Positions 1 through 9,045 are shown, numbered from the stretch's first letter. The stretch: DNA of 64,000 nt from Ardenticatenales bacterium (GCA_020853525.1 JADYYS010000029.1:1-64000); one strand, 5' to 3'. Numbers and translations: made by a program. Notes: generated from the letters alone by a model not told the origin.

Positions 1-52
1 CCCGCCGGAGGATCGCCACGATCTGCTCCTCGGTAAATCGTCGCCTGCGCAT
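1..52 (-). CDS. IS3-family transposase OrfA, N-terminal fragment
   Basis: The minus strand from the ATG at 52 reads MRRRRFTEEQIVAILRR before the window ends. This is the typical start of the OrfA helix-turn-helix protein of IS3/IS911-type elements, which binds the element ends and, after frameshifting with OrfB, forms the DDE transposase. A purine-rich GGAGAC stretch lies just upstream as a possible ribosome site. Only 17 residues are visible, so whether the element is intact cannot be judged. Confidence 0.75.
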   Translation of the reverse strand, partial: MRRRRFTEEQIVAILRR

Positions 53-126
53 CTGAGGTCTCCTTTCCTACCCAGTGTAGGCCGAGACCCTCTTATCCGC
101 TGGACCAGTTCTTGGGGGGCACGTCA
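1..126 (-). mobile_element. End of an IS3-family insertion sequence, cut by the window edge
   Basis: Read on the minus strand, the element begins at position 126 with TGACGTGCCCCCCAAGAACT and continues through CTGGTCCA. This matches the usual IS3-family terminal repeat, which starts with TG and carries a C-run followed by an ACTGGACC-like block. The transposase start codon follows about 75 bases further in, at 52. Only the upstream end is visible; the body, the other repeat and any target duplication lie outside the window. Bases 127 onward look like host DNA. Confidence 0.75.
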
Positions 127-344
127 CTGCGCCCCTCTGGACACCCCGCATCGGAGTGTCCAGGCGCTGGAAGGACGGGGTGCCGCAGCCTGATGCGGTC
201 GGGCGGATCAAAGAGACATGCCCGGGTAGTGCCGCGTCTCTACCGTGATTTGTTGCCTCGTTCGACAGGTCCCTGGCATTGGCTCCAACATACGCGGCGA
301 CAAGAATCCCCGGCTTGATAAGAGTGAAACCTGGTGCGGGGGGT

Positions 345-397
345 CCAGGGGGGCGCCGCACCCCCTGGCCGGGGTGCAGGGGCCAGGCGGCCCCTGC
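345..397. repeat. Two adjacent GC-rich hairpins
   Basis: Two perfect inverted repeats sit side by side: an 8 bp stem (CCAGGGGG, 345-352 with 361-368) and a 9 bp stem (GCAGGGGCC, 376-384 with 389-397, loop AGGC). Neither is followed by a T-tract on either strand, so they are not classic terminators. They could end the ybeY transcript in a Rho-dependent way or belong to a dispersed repeat. The rest of 127-459 shows no gene I can support. A shorter palindrome, GGACACCCC with GGAGTGTCC, lies near 138-161. Confidence 0.5.
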
Positions 398-459
398 GAA
401 CAAAATGCACGAACCCAGCAGTCCCGAGCCCAACCATACCCACCCGCCGGCTCTGCACC

Positions 460-996
460 TCAGCTCACCTCACGGAACCCAGGTCCCACGTCCCCTTCAT
501 CCCCTTCAACCCGCACCCCCAACCGCACCTCCTCCGCCCGCATCCCCGCCGCCCCCGCCTCATCCGCATCGTCGTGCCCCAGCAAGTGCAGCAGCCCGTG
601 CACCGCCAGCAGCCGCAGCTCGTCGACGACCGGCGCACTTCGCGCGGCTGCGCTGCGGGCCGCATACGGCAACGAGATCACGATATCGCCGAGCTCCGTG
701 CCGTCGCCCGCATCACCCGCCCCGTCGTCGGCGTCCGCATCGACCGCGCCCCCACCCGGCCACCTGTCGGCGTCGCCGCCCGCCCGGAAGCTCAGCACAT
801 CCGTCGGCTTGTCGTACCCGCGGTACGCCAGATTCAGCCGATGCAGGTAGACATCGTCGGCAATCACGACGGCCACTTCGGCGTCGGCGGCGACAGCGAG
901 CCGATCCATCGCCCCGGCCACCGCATCGACCGCCGCATCCACCAGCGCCTCGTCCATGTCGACGAGCACGTGGAGATGGATCGCTCGCCCGCTCAC
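460..996 (-). CDS. ybeY: Endoribonuclease YbeY (rRNA maturation factor)
   Basis: YbeY is a zinc endoribonuclease for 16S rRNA 3'-end maturation and ribosome quality control. This 178-residue protein has the family's YDKPTDVLSF block (about 61-70), the LGDIVIS strand (about 102-108) and the signature HGLLHLLGHDD (133-143). The family consensus is HGxLHLxGYDH. The first two zinc histidines (H133, H137) are present, but the third ligand position is Asp143, with a His at 141 where Tyr is usual. An acidic Gly/Ala/Asp-rich insert of about 30 residues (73-102) lengthens the protein. The ATG overlaps the pgpH stop by 4 bases, so translation is probably coupled. Confidence 0.9.
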   Translation of the reverse strand: MSGRAIHLHVLVDMDEALVDAAVDAVAGAMDRLAVAADAEVAVVIADDVYLHRLNLAYRGYDKPTDVLSFRAGGDADRWPGGGAVDADADDGAGDAGDGTELGDIVISLPYAARSAAARSAPVVDELRLLAVHGLLHLLGHDDADEAGAAGMRAEEVRLGVRVEGDEGDVGPGFREVS

Positions 997-3188
997 GGCG
1001 ACGCCGCGCCGCCCGCCCCGCCCGCCCGGCTGCGCCGCCGCACGATCTCGCCGTCCACCGCCTTCGGGTAGCGGATCCGCGGGTGGTACATGCTCTTCAG
1101 CGTCGCCACGAAGCTGCTGGCGATCCGCTGGATGTCGCGCAGCGTCAGGTCGCAGTCGTCGAGCTCACCTTCGGAGAGGCGGCGGTCGACGATGCCTTGG
1201 ACGATCTGCTCGATCTCCTCGTCGGACTGCGGCGCGGCGGCGCGGACGCTGGCTTCGGCGCTGTCCGCCAGCATGACGAGGGCGATCTCACGGCTCTGCG
1301 GGCGTGGACCGGGGTAGCGGAAGGCGGCGTCGTCGACGCCGTCGATGCCGAGCTCGGCGACGGCTTGGCGGTAGAAGTACTCGACCCGCGTCGTGCCGTG
1401 GTGCTGCCAGATGAAGTCGATCACGCTGTCCGGCAGCCCGGCCAGCCGCGCCATCTCCGCGCCGGCCGTCACGTGCTCCACGATGATCCGCGCGCTGGCC
1501 GTCGGCTCGAGGTCGTCGTGCGGGTTCGTCGTGCCCGGCACCTGGTTCTCGACGAAGAAGTAGGGCCGCCGGACCTTGCCGATGTCATGGTAGTACGTCC
1601 CGACGCGGACCAGGATCGGGTCGGCGCCGATCAGGTCGGCCGCCCGCTCGGCGAGGTTCGACAGCACCACGGAGTGCTGGTAGGTCCCCGGCGCCTCCAT
1701 CTGCAGCCGGCGCAGGAGCGCGTTGTCCGGCCGCGCCAACTCCAGGAGCTGGAGCGGCGTCGCCAGCTGCAGCAGGATGCCGGCGGCGATGACGTTCAGC
1801 GCCGTCAGCGCGCTGGACAAGGTGGCATTGGCCACCGTCGCCCCGCCAAGCTCGACCACGCCCCGCAGGTCGATCGACGCGTCCGACAGTCGGAACAGGA
1901 TGAGCACGGCCACGTTGGCTGCCAGAACCGCCACCGTGGCCACGAGGAAGGACTTCACCTTCTCGGCCCGGCCGATGCTCACCGCGCCCGCGAGGCTGGC
2001 CACGGCCACGTAGAGCGCCACCTCGAGCGGGTCCCCCGTCGCGCCCGTCATGATCGCCACGACCGCCGCCATCAGGACGCCGGACAGGACGCCGGTTTCG
2101 ATACCGGCCACCACGGACAACGTCATCGCCACCGTCGCCGTGGGGAACGCCAGCGAGAGCACCCGCTGGCCGACGAAGAACCGCGCGCCGAGGGCGTACA
2201 CCAGGATGACGACGACCGCCACCAGGACGTGGCGCGGCCGGAGCAGCGCCTTCGGCGCGAGCCGCCACAGCGTGCCGGCCGTCGTCGCCACGAGCGTCAG
2301 GCTGCCGACGAAGAGCGCCAGCACATCGAGCCAGTTCGTCGCCTGTCCGACGACGCCGAGCGCCTGCAGCACCTCAAAGTCGTTTTCGTCGATGATCTCG
2401 CCCACGGCCATGATGCTCTCGCCGCGCGCGATCGCGACCTCGACCGGAGCGACCTCCTCGCGGGCCCGCGTCCGCGCCGCCGCGGTGGCGGCCTCGTCCA
2501 ACAGGCTGTTGGGCACCACGAATCGGCCGGCCAGGTCGGCGATGAGCTCGGCATTCGCCTGGCCGACCTCGCGTTTGACGTTGGCGATCGTGCTGCCGCG
2601 CGCGGCGGGGAGGCTGTCGGCGCGAACCGGCAGGCGAAGCGTGGCGTTGACCACCGCCGGCACCTCCGCCCGGACCTCGTCGAAGGCGACGTCGTCCAGC
2701 CCGAGCAACGTGTCGCCCAGATCGGACGGCCCGGCGCCCGGCACCTGCAGCTCGGGCACCGCCGCCAGCTCCAGGAGGGCGGCGGCGCGCGTGACGTCCG
2801 TCGCGACGCGCAGCGCGGCCACCCGGTCGAGAACGGCGCGCGCTCGGCCCACCTGGGCGGCGGTGATCGCCATGTCCTTGGGCTTGTAGACCGGCGCGAC
2901 GGCCGCCTCGGCATCGGCCCGCCGGCGCTCCGTCTGCAGCCGGCTGCTGAAGCGGAGGTCGCGGGACGCGAAGATGGCACGCGGGCTCGGGCCACCGGCG
3001 ATCAGGCCCGTTTCGGCCACCGCGAGCGGCAGGGCCAGCACGGCCGTCAAGCCGGTGACGAGCGCAACGCCGAGCGCGAGGACGAAGCGGCGCGGGCGAC
3101 GCTTCACCCATGCGCGAAGCCGCGCCGCCGACTCGGCCAGGCCGGGACGGAGCGCGAAGTGCGCCGGGGACGGGGCGGTCGGGTGCAT
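993..3188 (-). CDS. pgpH: 7TM-HD family phosphohydrolase (PgpH-type c-di-AMP phosphodiesterase)
   Basis: This 731-residue membrane protein matches the YqfF/PgpH family, which degrades cyclic di-AMP. An N-terminal hydrophobic segment (about 36-56) is followed by an extracytoplasmic region, a block of roughly seven membrane helices (about 290-490) and a C-terminal HD domain. Visible HD features are the TYQHSV helix, YYHDIGK (near 528-534) with the metal-binding HD pair, and IWQHHGT further on. The neighbours yqeY and ybeY match the yqeY-(phoH)-yqfF-ybeY order known from Firmicutes; phoH itself is not between them here. Substrate is inferred from the family only. Confidence 0.88.
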   Translation of the reverse strand: MHPTAPSPAHFALRPGLAESAARLRAWVKRRPRRFVLALGVALVTGLTAVLALPLAVAETGLIAGGPSPRAIFASRDLRFSSRLQTERRRADAEAAVAPVYKPKDMAITAAQVGRARAVLDRVAALRVATDVTRAAALLELAAVPELQVPGAGPSDLGDTLLGLDDVAFDEVRAEVPAVVNATLRLPVRADSLPAARGSTIANVKREVGQANAELIADLAGRFVVPNSLLDEAATAAARTRAREEVAPVEVAIARGESIMAVGEIIDENDFEVLQALGVVGQATNWLDVLALFVGSLTLVATTAGTLWRLAPKALLRPRHVLVAVVVILVYALGARFFVGQRVLSLAFPTATVAMTLSVVAGIETGVLSGVLMAAVVAIMTGATGDPLEVALYVAVASLAGAVSIGRAEKVKSFLVATVAVLAANVAVLILFRLSDASIDLRGVVELGGATVANATLSSALTALNVIAAGILLQLATPLQLLELARPDNALLRRLQMEAPGTYQHSVVLSNLAERAADLIGADPILVRVGTYYHDIGKVRRPYFFVENQVPGTTNPHDDLEPTASARIIVEHVTAGAEMARLAGLPDSVIDFIWQHHGTTRVEYFYRQAVAELGIDGVDDAAFRYPGPRPQSREIALVMLADSAEASVRAAAPQSDEEIEQIVQGIVDRRLSEGELDDCDLTLRDIQRIASSFVATLKSMYHPRIRYPKAVDGEIVRRRSRAGGAGGAASP

Positions 3189-3221
3189 GGTTGGGGGCGC
3201 GAGGGGCGTGCGCCGGCCGGG

Positions 3222-3668
3222 CTAGCCGGCCAACAGCTGCCGAACGATCTCGTTGACCCGGCGTCCGTCGGCGCGGCCCTGCAACGCCTTCATCAGCGGG
3301 CCCATGAACTTGGCGATGTCGGCAGCCGTCGTCGCACCGGCGGCGGCGATGTGCTCGCGGGCGATGGCCTCGATGTCCGCATCGCTCAGCTGGGTCGGCA
3401 GGTAGCTCTCGATGATCGTCAACTCGGCCGACTCGGACGCCGCGAGGTCGCTCCTGCCCCCCTGCTCGAACAGCGCGATGCTGTCGCGGCGTTGCTTGGC
3501 CTGAGCTTGGAGCACGCGCAGCACGCCGTCGTCGTCCAGCGGGCGGCGCGCCTCGATCTCGGCGTTCTTGATGGCGGCACGGAGCAGCCGCAGCGTGTTG
3601 CGGCGCACCTCGTCTCCGGCACGCATTGCGGTCATGTAGTCTTCGTTCAGGCGCTCTGCAAGGGCCAT
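3222..3668 (-). CDS. yqeY: GatB/YqeY family protein
   Basis: This is a 148-residue protein of the usual YqeY length, homologous to the tRNA-binding tail of GatB. It shows the helical RRNTLRLLRAAIKNAEIE block near residues 21-39 and the LPTQLSDADIEAIAREHI segment near 90-107, ending in a KALQGRADGRRVNEIVRQLL helix typical of the family. The precise role is unknown; it is often found beside rpsU or dnaG. GGAG lies 9 bases before the ATG. It sits between the M23 hydrolase and pgpH on the same strand with small gaps. Confidence 0.9.
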   Translation of the reverse strand: MALAERLNEDYMTAMRAGDEVRRNTLRLLRAAIKNAEIEARRPLDDDGVLRVLQAQAKQRRDSIALFEQGGRSDLAASESAELTIIESYLPTQLSDADIEAIAREHIAAAGATTAADIAKFMGPLMKALQGRADGRRVNEIVRQLLAG

Positions 3669-3701
3669 GTCAATGCACTCCGAAGGCCGTGCGTCGGGCC
3701 A

Positions 3702-4886
3702 CTAATAACAGGCGCCGAGGCTGCATGGGTTGACGTGCTGGCCGTTGAACATCACCTCGAGATGCAGATGCGGTCCGGTGCAACGACCGCCGCGGCCACG
3801 CGTGCAGCCGATCGTGCCGATGATCTGACCGCGCTGCACCTGCTGGCCCTGGCTCACGGCAATGGAGTTCATGTGCGCGTACAACGAGACGTAGCCGTTG
3901 CCATGGTCGATGAACACGGCGTTGCCCGCCCACGACCACCAGCCGGCCAACGTCACGGTGCCGCTGTCGATCCCGTAGATCGGCGTGCCGGTGCGGTTCG
4001 CGAGATCGGCGGCCCAGTGGCCGCGATGGTAGCCGTTCGTCATCCGCCCGAAGGCGGCGATGTGGAACGACCCGGTGCCCTGCAACGACCCGGGCGGCGC
4101 CGAGGCCCAGCCGGCCGATGCCGTCTCGTCCATCTGCGCCTGCTGGAAGTACGACGGAACCTCGATCTCCATCTGGCCGCCCGGCACGACGACGCGGCTG
4201 CCGGCGACAACGGCATCGCCCGCACGGAGCGCATTGCCGTCGAAGGCGAGGATGGCGTCCGGACCCACTTTGTAAGTCTCGGCGATCGAATCGATCGTAT
4301 CGCCCTCCTTGGCCACGTGCACGACGCCGTCGAACGGGAGCACCGTCAGCTCGGTGCCGATCGGCACGTTGTGCGGGTCCTTGCGGATGTCGGGGTTGAA
4401 GAGGAGGAGGCGCACGATGTCGATGCCGAACGCCGCAGCGATACCGGAGATCGTCTCGCCGTTCTGGAGGACGTGCGTCTGGGTGGTGTCCCACGGCAGC
4501 AAGTTGGGATCGGCCTCGGCGACGACGCCCGGGGCCATGAAGCCGAATTCGGATGCCTCGACACGGGCGGGCGCGCTCGAAGTCGTGACGGTATCCGGCA
4601 TGAAGCCGGGCGTGATCCACCACTGTCGCGCCTCGTCGCCGATGCGGGATGCCCAGCCGACCTCACCGGCCCCGGCTTGCGGCAGGACCTCCGCGGCGCT
4701 GGCCGCCACCTGCGACCACCGGCTCGAGACGAAGATACCGGTGGACAGCACGAGGACCGCGAAGTGGGACACCATCCGCCAGCGGGTCGGGGCGTCGACG
4801 CGCATGAGCCGCATGCTGGCGCGCCAGCGGCGGCGGAGCTGATGGGCTGTGTCGTGCGCGCGCGTTCGAAGTCGGGTCATCCACAT
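3702..4886 (-). CDS. LysM-domain M23 metallopeptidase (cell-wall hydrolase)
   Basis: From the chosen start the protein has about 394 residues: a basic N-terminus, a membrane-spanning signal anchor (HFAVLVLSTGIFVSSRW), two LysM modules (HVLQNGETISGIAAAFGI and HVAKEGDTIDSIAETYKV) that bind glycan strands, and a C-terminal M23 domain. The lysostaphin-type zinc motifs are present: HWAAD (H-x3-D) and PHLHLE (HxH). It should cleave peptide cross-links in the wall, or act as an activator. The reading frame is open further upstream to 5078, but ATG 4886 or 4880 gives a sensible N-terminus; neither has a strong ribosome site. A promoter lies at 5156-5184. Confidence 0.87.
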   Translation of the reverse strand: MWMTRLRTRAHDTAHQLRRRWRASMRLMRVDAPTRWRMVSHFAVLVLSTGIFVSSRWSQVAASAAEVLPQAGAGEVGWASRIGDEARQWWITPGFMPDTVTTSSAPARVEASEFGFMAPGVVAEADPNLLPWDTTQTHVLQNGETISGIAAAFGIDIVRLLLFNPDIRKDPHNVPIGTELTVLPFDGVVHVAKEGDTIDSIAETYKVGPDAILAFDGNALRAGDAVVAGSRVVVPGGQMEIEVPSYFQQAQMDETASAGWASAPPGSLQGTGSFHIAAFGRMTNGYHRGHWAADLANRTGTPIYGIDSGTVTLAGWWSWAGNAVFIDHGNGYVSLYAHMNSIAVSQGQQVQRGQIIGTIGCTRGRGGRCTGPHLHLEVMFNGQHVNPCSLGACY

Positions 4887-5148
4887 ACCTGGCGTACTGC
4901 GCTGGCCGGTAGGCACGTCCGCGCGCCCGTCGCCCGCGGCCGCTTCGGCGGCGGCTCGGCGTCGGCCATCTTGCAGATCCGCTAACAAAGGTCTTCTCGC
5001 TGTGCATGCCCAAGGGCGCGCAACCGGGGAGCGATGACGAGAACGGCGCGGGCCGAAGGGAGGAACCGGCGCAATCAAACACCGCGGCGCCGTGCCGACC
5101 GAAGTCCGGTCGTGGAAGCGATCGGCAGCTCGTTGGCAGCGACCGACC

Positions 5149-5184
5149 GGGCCGAAGAGTATCGGCCCGCCACAGCCAAGTCAA
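5149..5184 (-). promoter_or_regulatory. Sigma70-type promoter with palindrome centred on the -10
   Basis: On the minus strand, TTGACT (5179-5184) is followed after 17 bases by TACTCT (5156-5161). The -10 is flanked by a perfect 7 bp palindrome, GGGCCGA (5149-5155) and TCGGCCC (5162-5168), so a repressor bound there would cover it exactly. The promoter points at the LysM/M23 gene, leaving a leader of about 260 bases. Confidence 0.55.
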
Positions 5185-5223
5185 GCGAAATGGTGCGAAT
5201 TACCGGCGATTTCACCGCCGCGC

Positions 5224-5246
5224 AACCGTCGATCCGACCGACGGTT
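5224..5246 (-). terminator. Hairpin downstream of rho
   Basis: AACCGTCG (5224-5231) pairs with CGACGGTT (5239-5246) around a 7-base loop, 20 bases past the rho stop codon. There is no T-tract on the minus strand, so it is a weak or Rho-assisted terminator candidate. Confidence 0.4.
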
Positions 5247-5265
5247 TCCTTAACAAACCGTCGCG

Positions 5266-6519
5266 TCAGGCCAAGTCCTGGTGGATCGTGCTGAGGAATT
5301 CCTCGTTGGATTTCGTACGCTGCAGCCGGTCGATGATGGCTTCGGCGCCCTCGTTGCCGCCACCGATCATGTCGATCATCCGCCGCATCAGCCAGACGCG
5401 GGCCAGCGTGTCGGGGGGCAGGAGCAGTTCCTCGCGCCGCGTGCTGGAGCGCTCGATGTCCAGTGCCGGATAGATCCGCCGCTCGGCCAGCCGACGCGAC
5501 AGGACGAGCTCCATGTTGCCCGTGCCCTTGAACTCCTCGTAGATCGAATCGTCCATCCGGCTGCCGGTGTCGACGAGGCATGTGGCGATGATCGTCAGGC
5601 TGCCGCCCTCCTCGGTGTTGCGCGCGGCGCCGAAGAAGCGCTTGGGCGGGTAGAGCGCGGCCGGGTCGAGGCCGCCGGAGAGCGTGCGCCCGCTCTGGGG
5701 CACGACGAGGTTGTATGCCCGCGCAAGCCGGGTGATGGAGTCGAGGAGGATCACGACGGACTTGCCGTGCTCGACCAGCCGCTTGCCGCGCTGGAGGGAC
5801 ATCTCGGCGACGCGCACGTGATCCGTCACGGGCTCGTCGAACGTCGAGCTGTAGACTTCGGCATCGACGGAGCGGTCCATGTCCGTCACCTCTTCGGGCC
5901 GCTCGCCGATCAGGACGACCATGAGCGACACGTCGGGGTGGTTCGCGCTCACGCCGTTCGCGATCTGCTTGAGGATCGTCGTCTTGCCGGTCTTGGCCGG
6001 CGAGACGATCAGCCCGCGCTGCCCGCGGCCGATCGGCGACAGGAGGTCGATCAGGCGCGTCGCGGTGATGTTCGGCGCGGTCTCGAGGCCGAGTCGCACG
6101 GTCGGGAAGATGGCGGTGAGCTCCTCGAAGCGCGGCCGATCCAGCGCCTTCGCGGGCGGCTCGCCGTTGATCGCGTCCACCCGGAGCAAGCCCTGGAACT
6201 TCTCGTTGTCCTTCGGCGCCCGCACCTCGCCGATGACGAGGTCACCCGTCCGGAGCCCGAACCGCCGGATCTGGGTCTGCGAGACGTAAACATCCTCTGG
6301 CCCGGGCTTCAGATTGTGCGCCCGCAGGAATCCGATCCCGTCCTGGACGATCTCAAGAATGCCGCCGCCGAAGAGCTGCCCACGGCTCTCGGTCTCGGCC
6401 TTGAGGATGCCGAAGATGAGGTCGGTCTTCTTCAGGTGTTCCGCGCCGTGCACTTCGTGTTCGCGCGCGACGGCACGCAGCGCATCCACGGTCATCCCGT
6501 CCAGTTCGGCGATCTCCAC
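5266..6519 (-). CDS. rho: Transcription termination factor Rho
   Basis: Rho is the hexameric RNA helicase that ends transcripts at non-intrinsic sites. From GTG 6519 the protein has 417 residues and starts with the canonical [20 protein letters not shown] helix (Rho_N). A cold-shock-like RNA-binding domain follows ([33 protein letters not shown]), then the RecA-type ATPase with Walker [10 protein letters not shown], the [13 protein letters not shown] segment, and [16 protein letters not shown] (Walker B, Q-loop side). GGAG lies 9 bases before GTG 6519. A GTG at 6582 is also in frame but has no ribosome site. No long N-terminal insertion is present. Confidence 0.95.
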   Translation of the reverse strand: MEIAELDGMTVDALRAVAREHEVHGAEHLKKTDLIFGILKAETESRGQLFGGGILEIVQDGIGFLRAHNLKPGPEDVYVSQTQIRRFGLRTGDLVIGEVRAPKDNEKFQGLLRVDAINGEPPAKALDRPRFEELTAIFPTVRLGLETAPNITATRLIDLLSPIGRGQRGLIVSPAKTGKTTILKQIANGVSANHPDVSLMVVLIGERPEEVTDMDRSVDAEVYSSTFDEPVTDHVRVAEMSLQRGKRLVEHGKSVVILLDSITRLARAYNLVVPQSGRTLSGGLDPAALYPPKRFFGAARNTEEGGSLTIIATCLVDTGSRMDDSIYEEFKGTGNMELVLSRRLAERRIYPALDIERSSTRREELLLPPDTLARVWLMRRMIDMIGGGNEGAEAIIDRLQRTKSNEEFLSTIHQDLA

Positions 6520-6616
6520 GCGGCGATGCTCCGGTGCGGCGACGCGGGCGTGCGCCCCGTCGCGGTGGCGGGCCTCACCCACGGATGGGGCACGGCCCGA
6601 TATGTGCTCGCTTGGC

Positions 6617-7624
6617 TCAGCGCATCGCGCTGTTCGTGCCGTCGTAGTCCACCTGGCTGATGACCATCAGCTTGTCCCAACGGTGCTGGCTCTCGATCCG
6701 CCGAACCGTCCCCGACAGGCTGCGCATGACCACGGAGTACGTGGCGGCGCCGTGCCCGAAGAACTGGACGCCCTTCAGCAGCTCGCCGTCCGTGATCCCG
6801 GTGGCGGCGAAGAAGACGTTGTCGCCGGCCACGAGGTCGTCCGTCGTGAGCACGCGGTCAAGGTCCATGCCGGCGGCGACGGCGCGCGCCCGTTCCGCGT
6901 CGTCGCGCGCGATCATCCGGCCGTGGATGGCGCCGCCGAGACACTTGAGCGCGCACGCGGCGATGATCCCTTCCGGCGTGCCCCCGACGCCCATGAGCAC
7001 GTCGACGCCCGTTCCGTCCACCGCCGCCATGATCGCACCCGCCACGTCGCCGTCCGTAATGAACCGGATGCGGGCGCCCGTGGCGCGGATCCGGGCCACC
7101 AAATCGGTGTGACGCGGCCGGTCCAGGACGACGACCGTCAGGTCGTCGAGGTCCTTGCGATAGGCCCGGGCGATGGCGCGCAGGTTCGTTTCCACCGGCG
7201 CCGTGATGTCGATCGCACCGGCCGCTGCAGGACCGACGGCGATCTTGTCCATGTAGACGATCGGTCCGGGATTGTACATCGTGCCGCGCTCGCTCACGGC
7301 GACGACGGACAGCGCGTTCGAGCGCCCCATGGCCAGCAGCCGCGTGCCGTCCACGGGGTCGACGGCGACGTCCACCCGCGGCCCGCTGCCCGTTCCGACG
7401 GCCTCGCCGTTGTAGAGCATCGGGGCTTCGTCCTTCTCGCCCTCGCCGATGACGACGACGCCGTCCATCTGAATCGTGCGCAGCAGCAGGCGCATCGCGT
7501 CGACGGCGGCCTGGTCGCCGGCCTCCTTGTCGCCCCGCCCCATGTGTCGCGAGGCGGCAAGGGCGGCCGCCTCGGTCACGCGGACGAGGTCGAGGGCGAT
7601 GTTGCGGTCGGGTTCGTTCGACAC
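6617..7624 (-). CDS. glpX: Class II fructose-1,6-bisphosphatase
   Basis: GlpX hydrolyses fructose-1,6-bisphosphate to fructose-6-phosphate in gluconeogenesis. The protein has about 335 residues. Motifs visible are [15 protein letters not shown] near residues 62-76, the metal site DPVDGT, and [22 protein letters not shown] 7624 is preferred because AGGGAG (7634-7639) lies 9 bases upstream; GTG 7633 would place that site too close. An extended -10 (TGATATACT, 7661-7669) precedes it. It lies just upstream of rho on the same strand, though the two functions look unrelated. Confidence 0.94.
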   Translation of the reverse strand: MSNEPDRNIALDLVRVTEAAALAASRHMGRGDKEAGDQAAVDAMRLLLRTIQMDGVVVIGEGEKDEAPMLYNGEAVGTGSGPRVDVAVDPVDGTRLLAMGRSNALSVVAVSERGTMYNPGPIVYMDKIAVGPAAAGAIDITAPVETNLRAIARAYRKDLDDLTVVVLDRPRHTDLVARIRATGARIRFITDGDVAGAIMAAVDGTGVDVLMGVGGTPEGIIAACALKCLGGAIHGRMIARDDAERARAVAAGMDLDRVLTTDDLVAGDNVFFAATGITDGELLKGVQFFGHGAATYSVVMRSLSGTVRRIESQHRWDKLMVISQVDYDGTNSAMR

Positions 7625-7660
7625 GGATGGCACTCCCTATCGGGCAGCGAGCGGGGGACG

Positions 7661-7669
7661 AGTATATCA
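7661..7669 (-). promoter_or_regulatory. Extended -10 promoter for glpX
   Basis: The minus strand reads TGATATACT, an extended -10 (TGnTATACT). A start about 7 bases downstream gives a short leader of about 30 nt to the glpX start. No clear -35 is seen. Confidence 0.6.
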
Positions 7670-7793
7670 GGGAGGGTCGGCGGCGCGGCAAGTCGGACGG
7701 GGAACCCGCGATGGACGGACCGTCCCCGGCACGGTGTCGGCCGGCCCGCCGGAGGCGCAATCGCCGGCGGCGATCTCCACGACGGCCCGGCCC

Positions 7794-9035
7794 CTACAAC
7801 CGGCCGCTCAACTCCCCCGCCATGTCCGAGCCGTTCTTCAACAGCCGTGTCGGCACGTTCATCGCCGCCAGTTCGGCCACGATGCCGAGGCTCGAGCCCG
7901 CCGCGCCGAACGTGCTCGGCTCGACGAGCACGGCCAGCGTGCGCACGCCGCGCATCGCCAGCGTCCGGGCGTTCTCGGTCCAGCGCAGCGTCATCGCCGG
8001 CGTGATCACGACGACGGTCGTGTGCCGGGTGAACTCGGCGTTCTCGGTCGACAGGACCTGCGAGAGGCCGGTCCGGCCCGTCGCACGCAACACGGCCAGG
8101 CTCGAGAGGATCTTGTGGAGCTGCCGCTCGCCGCGGTCCGGGCGATGGACCACGCGGCGCTGGCCGTACGCCACGAGGCCGACGGACCGGCCGCCGTCCA
8201 GGAAGTGGCGGGCTAGGCTGGCGGCGGCCGAGACGGCGTACTCCTCCGTCGTCGGCGGCAGGAGCTCGTCGCGGAGGACCCAGTCGGCCAGGTCCGGTCC
8301 GTCGGCCGGCACTTCGCCCACATGGACGTCGCGGTCGAGGTCGAGGACGATCCAGAAGTCGGCGATCGGATCGAGCTCGAACTCCTTCGTGAACAGCTGG
8401 TTGCGGCGCGCCGTCGTCGGCCAGTGGATGCGGCTCAGCGCGTCGCCGGGCTGGTAGGCCCGCACGGACCGTACGTTGGTGGTGGCGAACTGGGCGCGGC
8501 GACGGATCACCTGGCCGCCCGTCAGGTAGCCGGTCGGAAGGTCGACGGCATCCAGCGGGACGGTGCGCGGGTAGACGGTGAAGCTCTGCGTGGCGTCGAG
8601 GTGCCGCACCGCCTGAAAGAGCCCGAGCGGGTCGCCGCCGATGAGCGTCACCGGGCCGAGCGTGAACTGGCCGCGGCGCACGCACATCGTGCGGACCGTC
8701 CAGGTGCGCATGACGCCCGGCGGCAGCGTGCTCACGACGCGGCTGGCGCGGTGGCCGGGCAGATCGCTCTCGTCCCGCACCTCGATCCAGAGCTTCGGCA
8801 GCCAGCCTCGATTCGTCAGCCGGAAGACCTCCTCGCAGTAGCCGCCGACCTCGGCCCGGCGGGCGCGCGTGGTCCGGCTGATGCCGATCCATCGCACGCT
8901 GCCCCACGTGATGAACCGCGCCACGCCGACGGCCGCCAGCAGGATGTAGCACACCCGCATGAGCAGCGGGCTGCCGGTGGCGATGCCGATCAGGCCGACG
9001 ACGAGGCCGAGTCCGAGCAGCGCATAGCCGAGCAC
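7794..9035 (-). CDS. DUF58 domain protein (von Willebrand A-like), MoxR partner
   Basis: This 413-residue protein has two N-terminal membrane helices (about 2-18 and 25-42), a beta-rich middle, and the DUF58 signature RAYQPGDALSRIHWPTTAR near 218-236. A vWA-like fold follows (DFWIVLDLDRDV). DUF58 proteins are usually encoded beside MoxR AAA+ ATPases, as here, and are thought to act with them in chaperone-like maturation or envelope stress; the exact role is unknown. It starts with GTG 10 bases after the MoxR stop, preceded by AGGCGG. No transglutaminase gene, often the third member, follows. Confidence 0.86.
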   Translation of the reverse strand: MLGYALLGLGLVVGLIGIATGSPLLMRVCYILLAAVGVARFITWGSVRWIGISRTTRARRAEVGGYCEEVFRLTNRGWLPKLWIEVRDESDLPGHRASRVVSTLPPGVMRTWTVRTMCVRRGQFTLGPVTLIGGDPLGLFQAVRHLDATQSFTVYPRTVPLDAVDLPTGYLTGGQVIRRRAQFATTNVRSVRAYQPGDALSRIHWPTTARRNQLFTKEFELDPIADFWIVLDLDRDVHVGEVPADGPDLADWVLRDELLPPTTEEYAVSAAASLARHFLDGGRSVGLVAYGQRRVVHRPDRGERQLHKILSSLAVLRATGRTGLSQVLSTENAEFTRHTTVVVITPAMTLRWTENARTLAMRGVRTLAVLVEPSTFGAAGSSLGIVAELAAMNVPTRLLKNGSDMAGELSGRL

Positions 9036-9045
9036 GCAGCGCCGC

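Noticed and set aside
279-4985. A very long open frame on the plus strand (1568 codons) opposite ybeY, pgpH, yqeY and the M23 gene
   Set aside because: Its product is a low-complexity Arg/His/Gly/Ala string with no motifs. It is the mirror of four well-supported genes in GC-rich DNA.
6520-6582. rho starting at GTG 6582
   Set aside because: There is no ribosome site, and the added residues do not look like Rho. GTG 6519 has GGAG 9 bases upstream and gives the canonical MEIAEL start.
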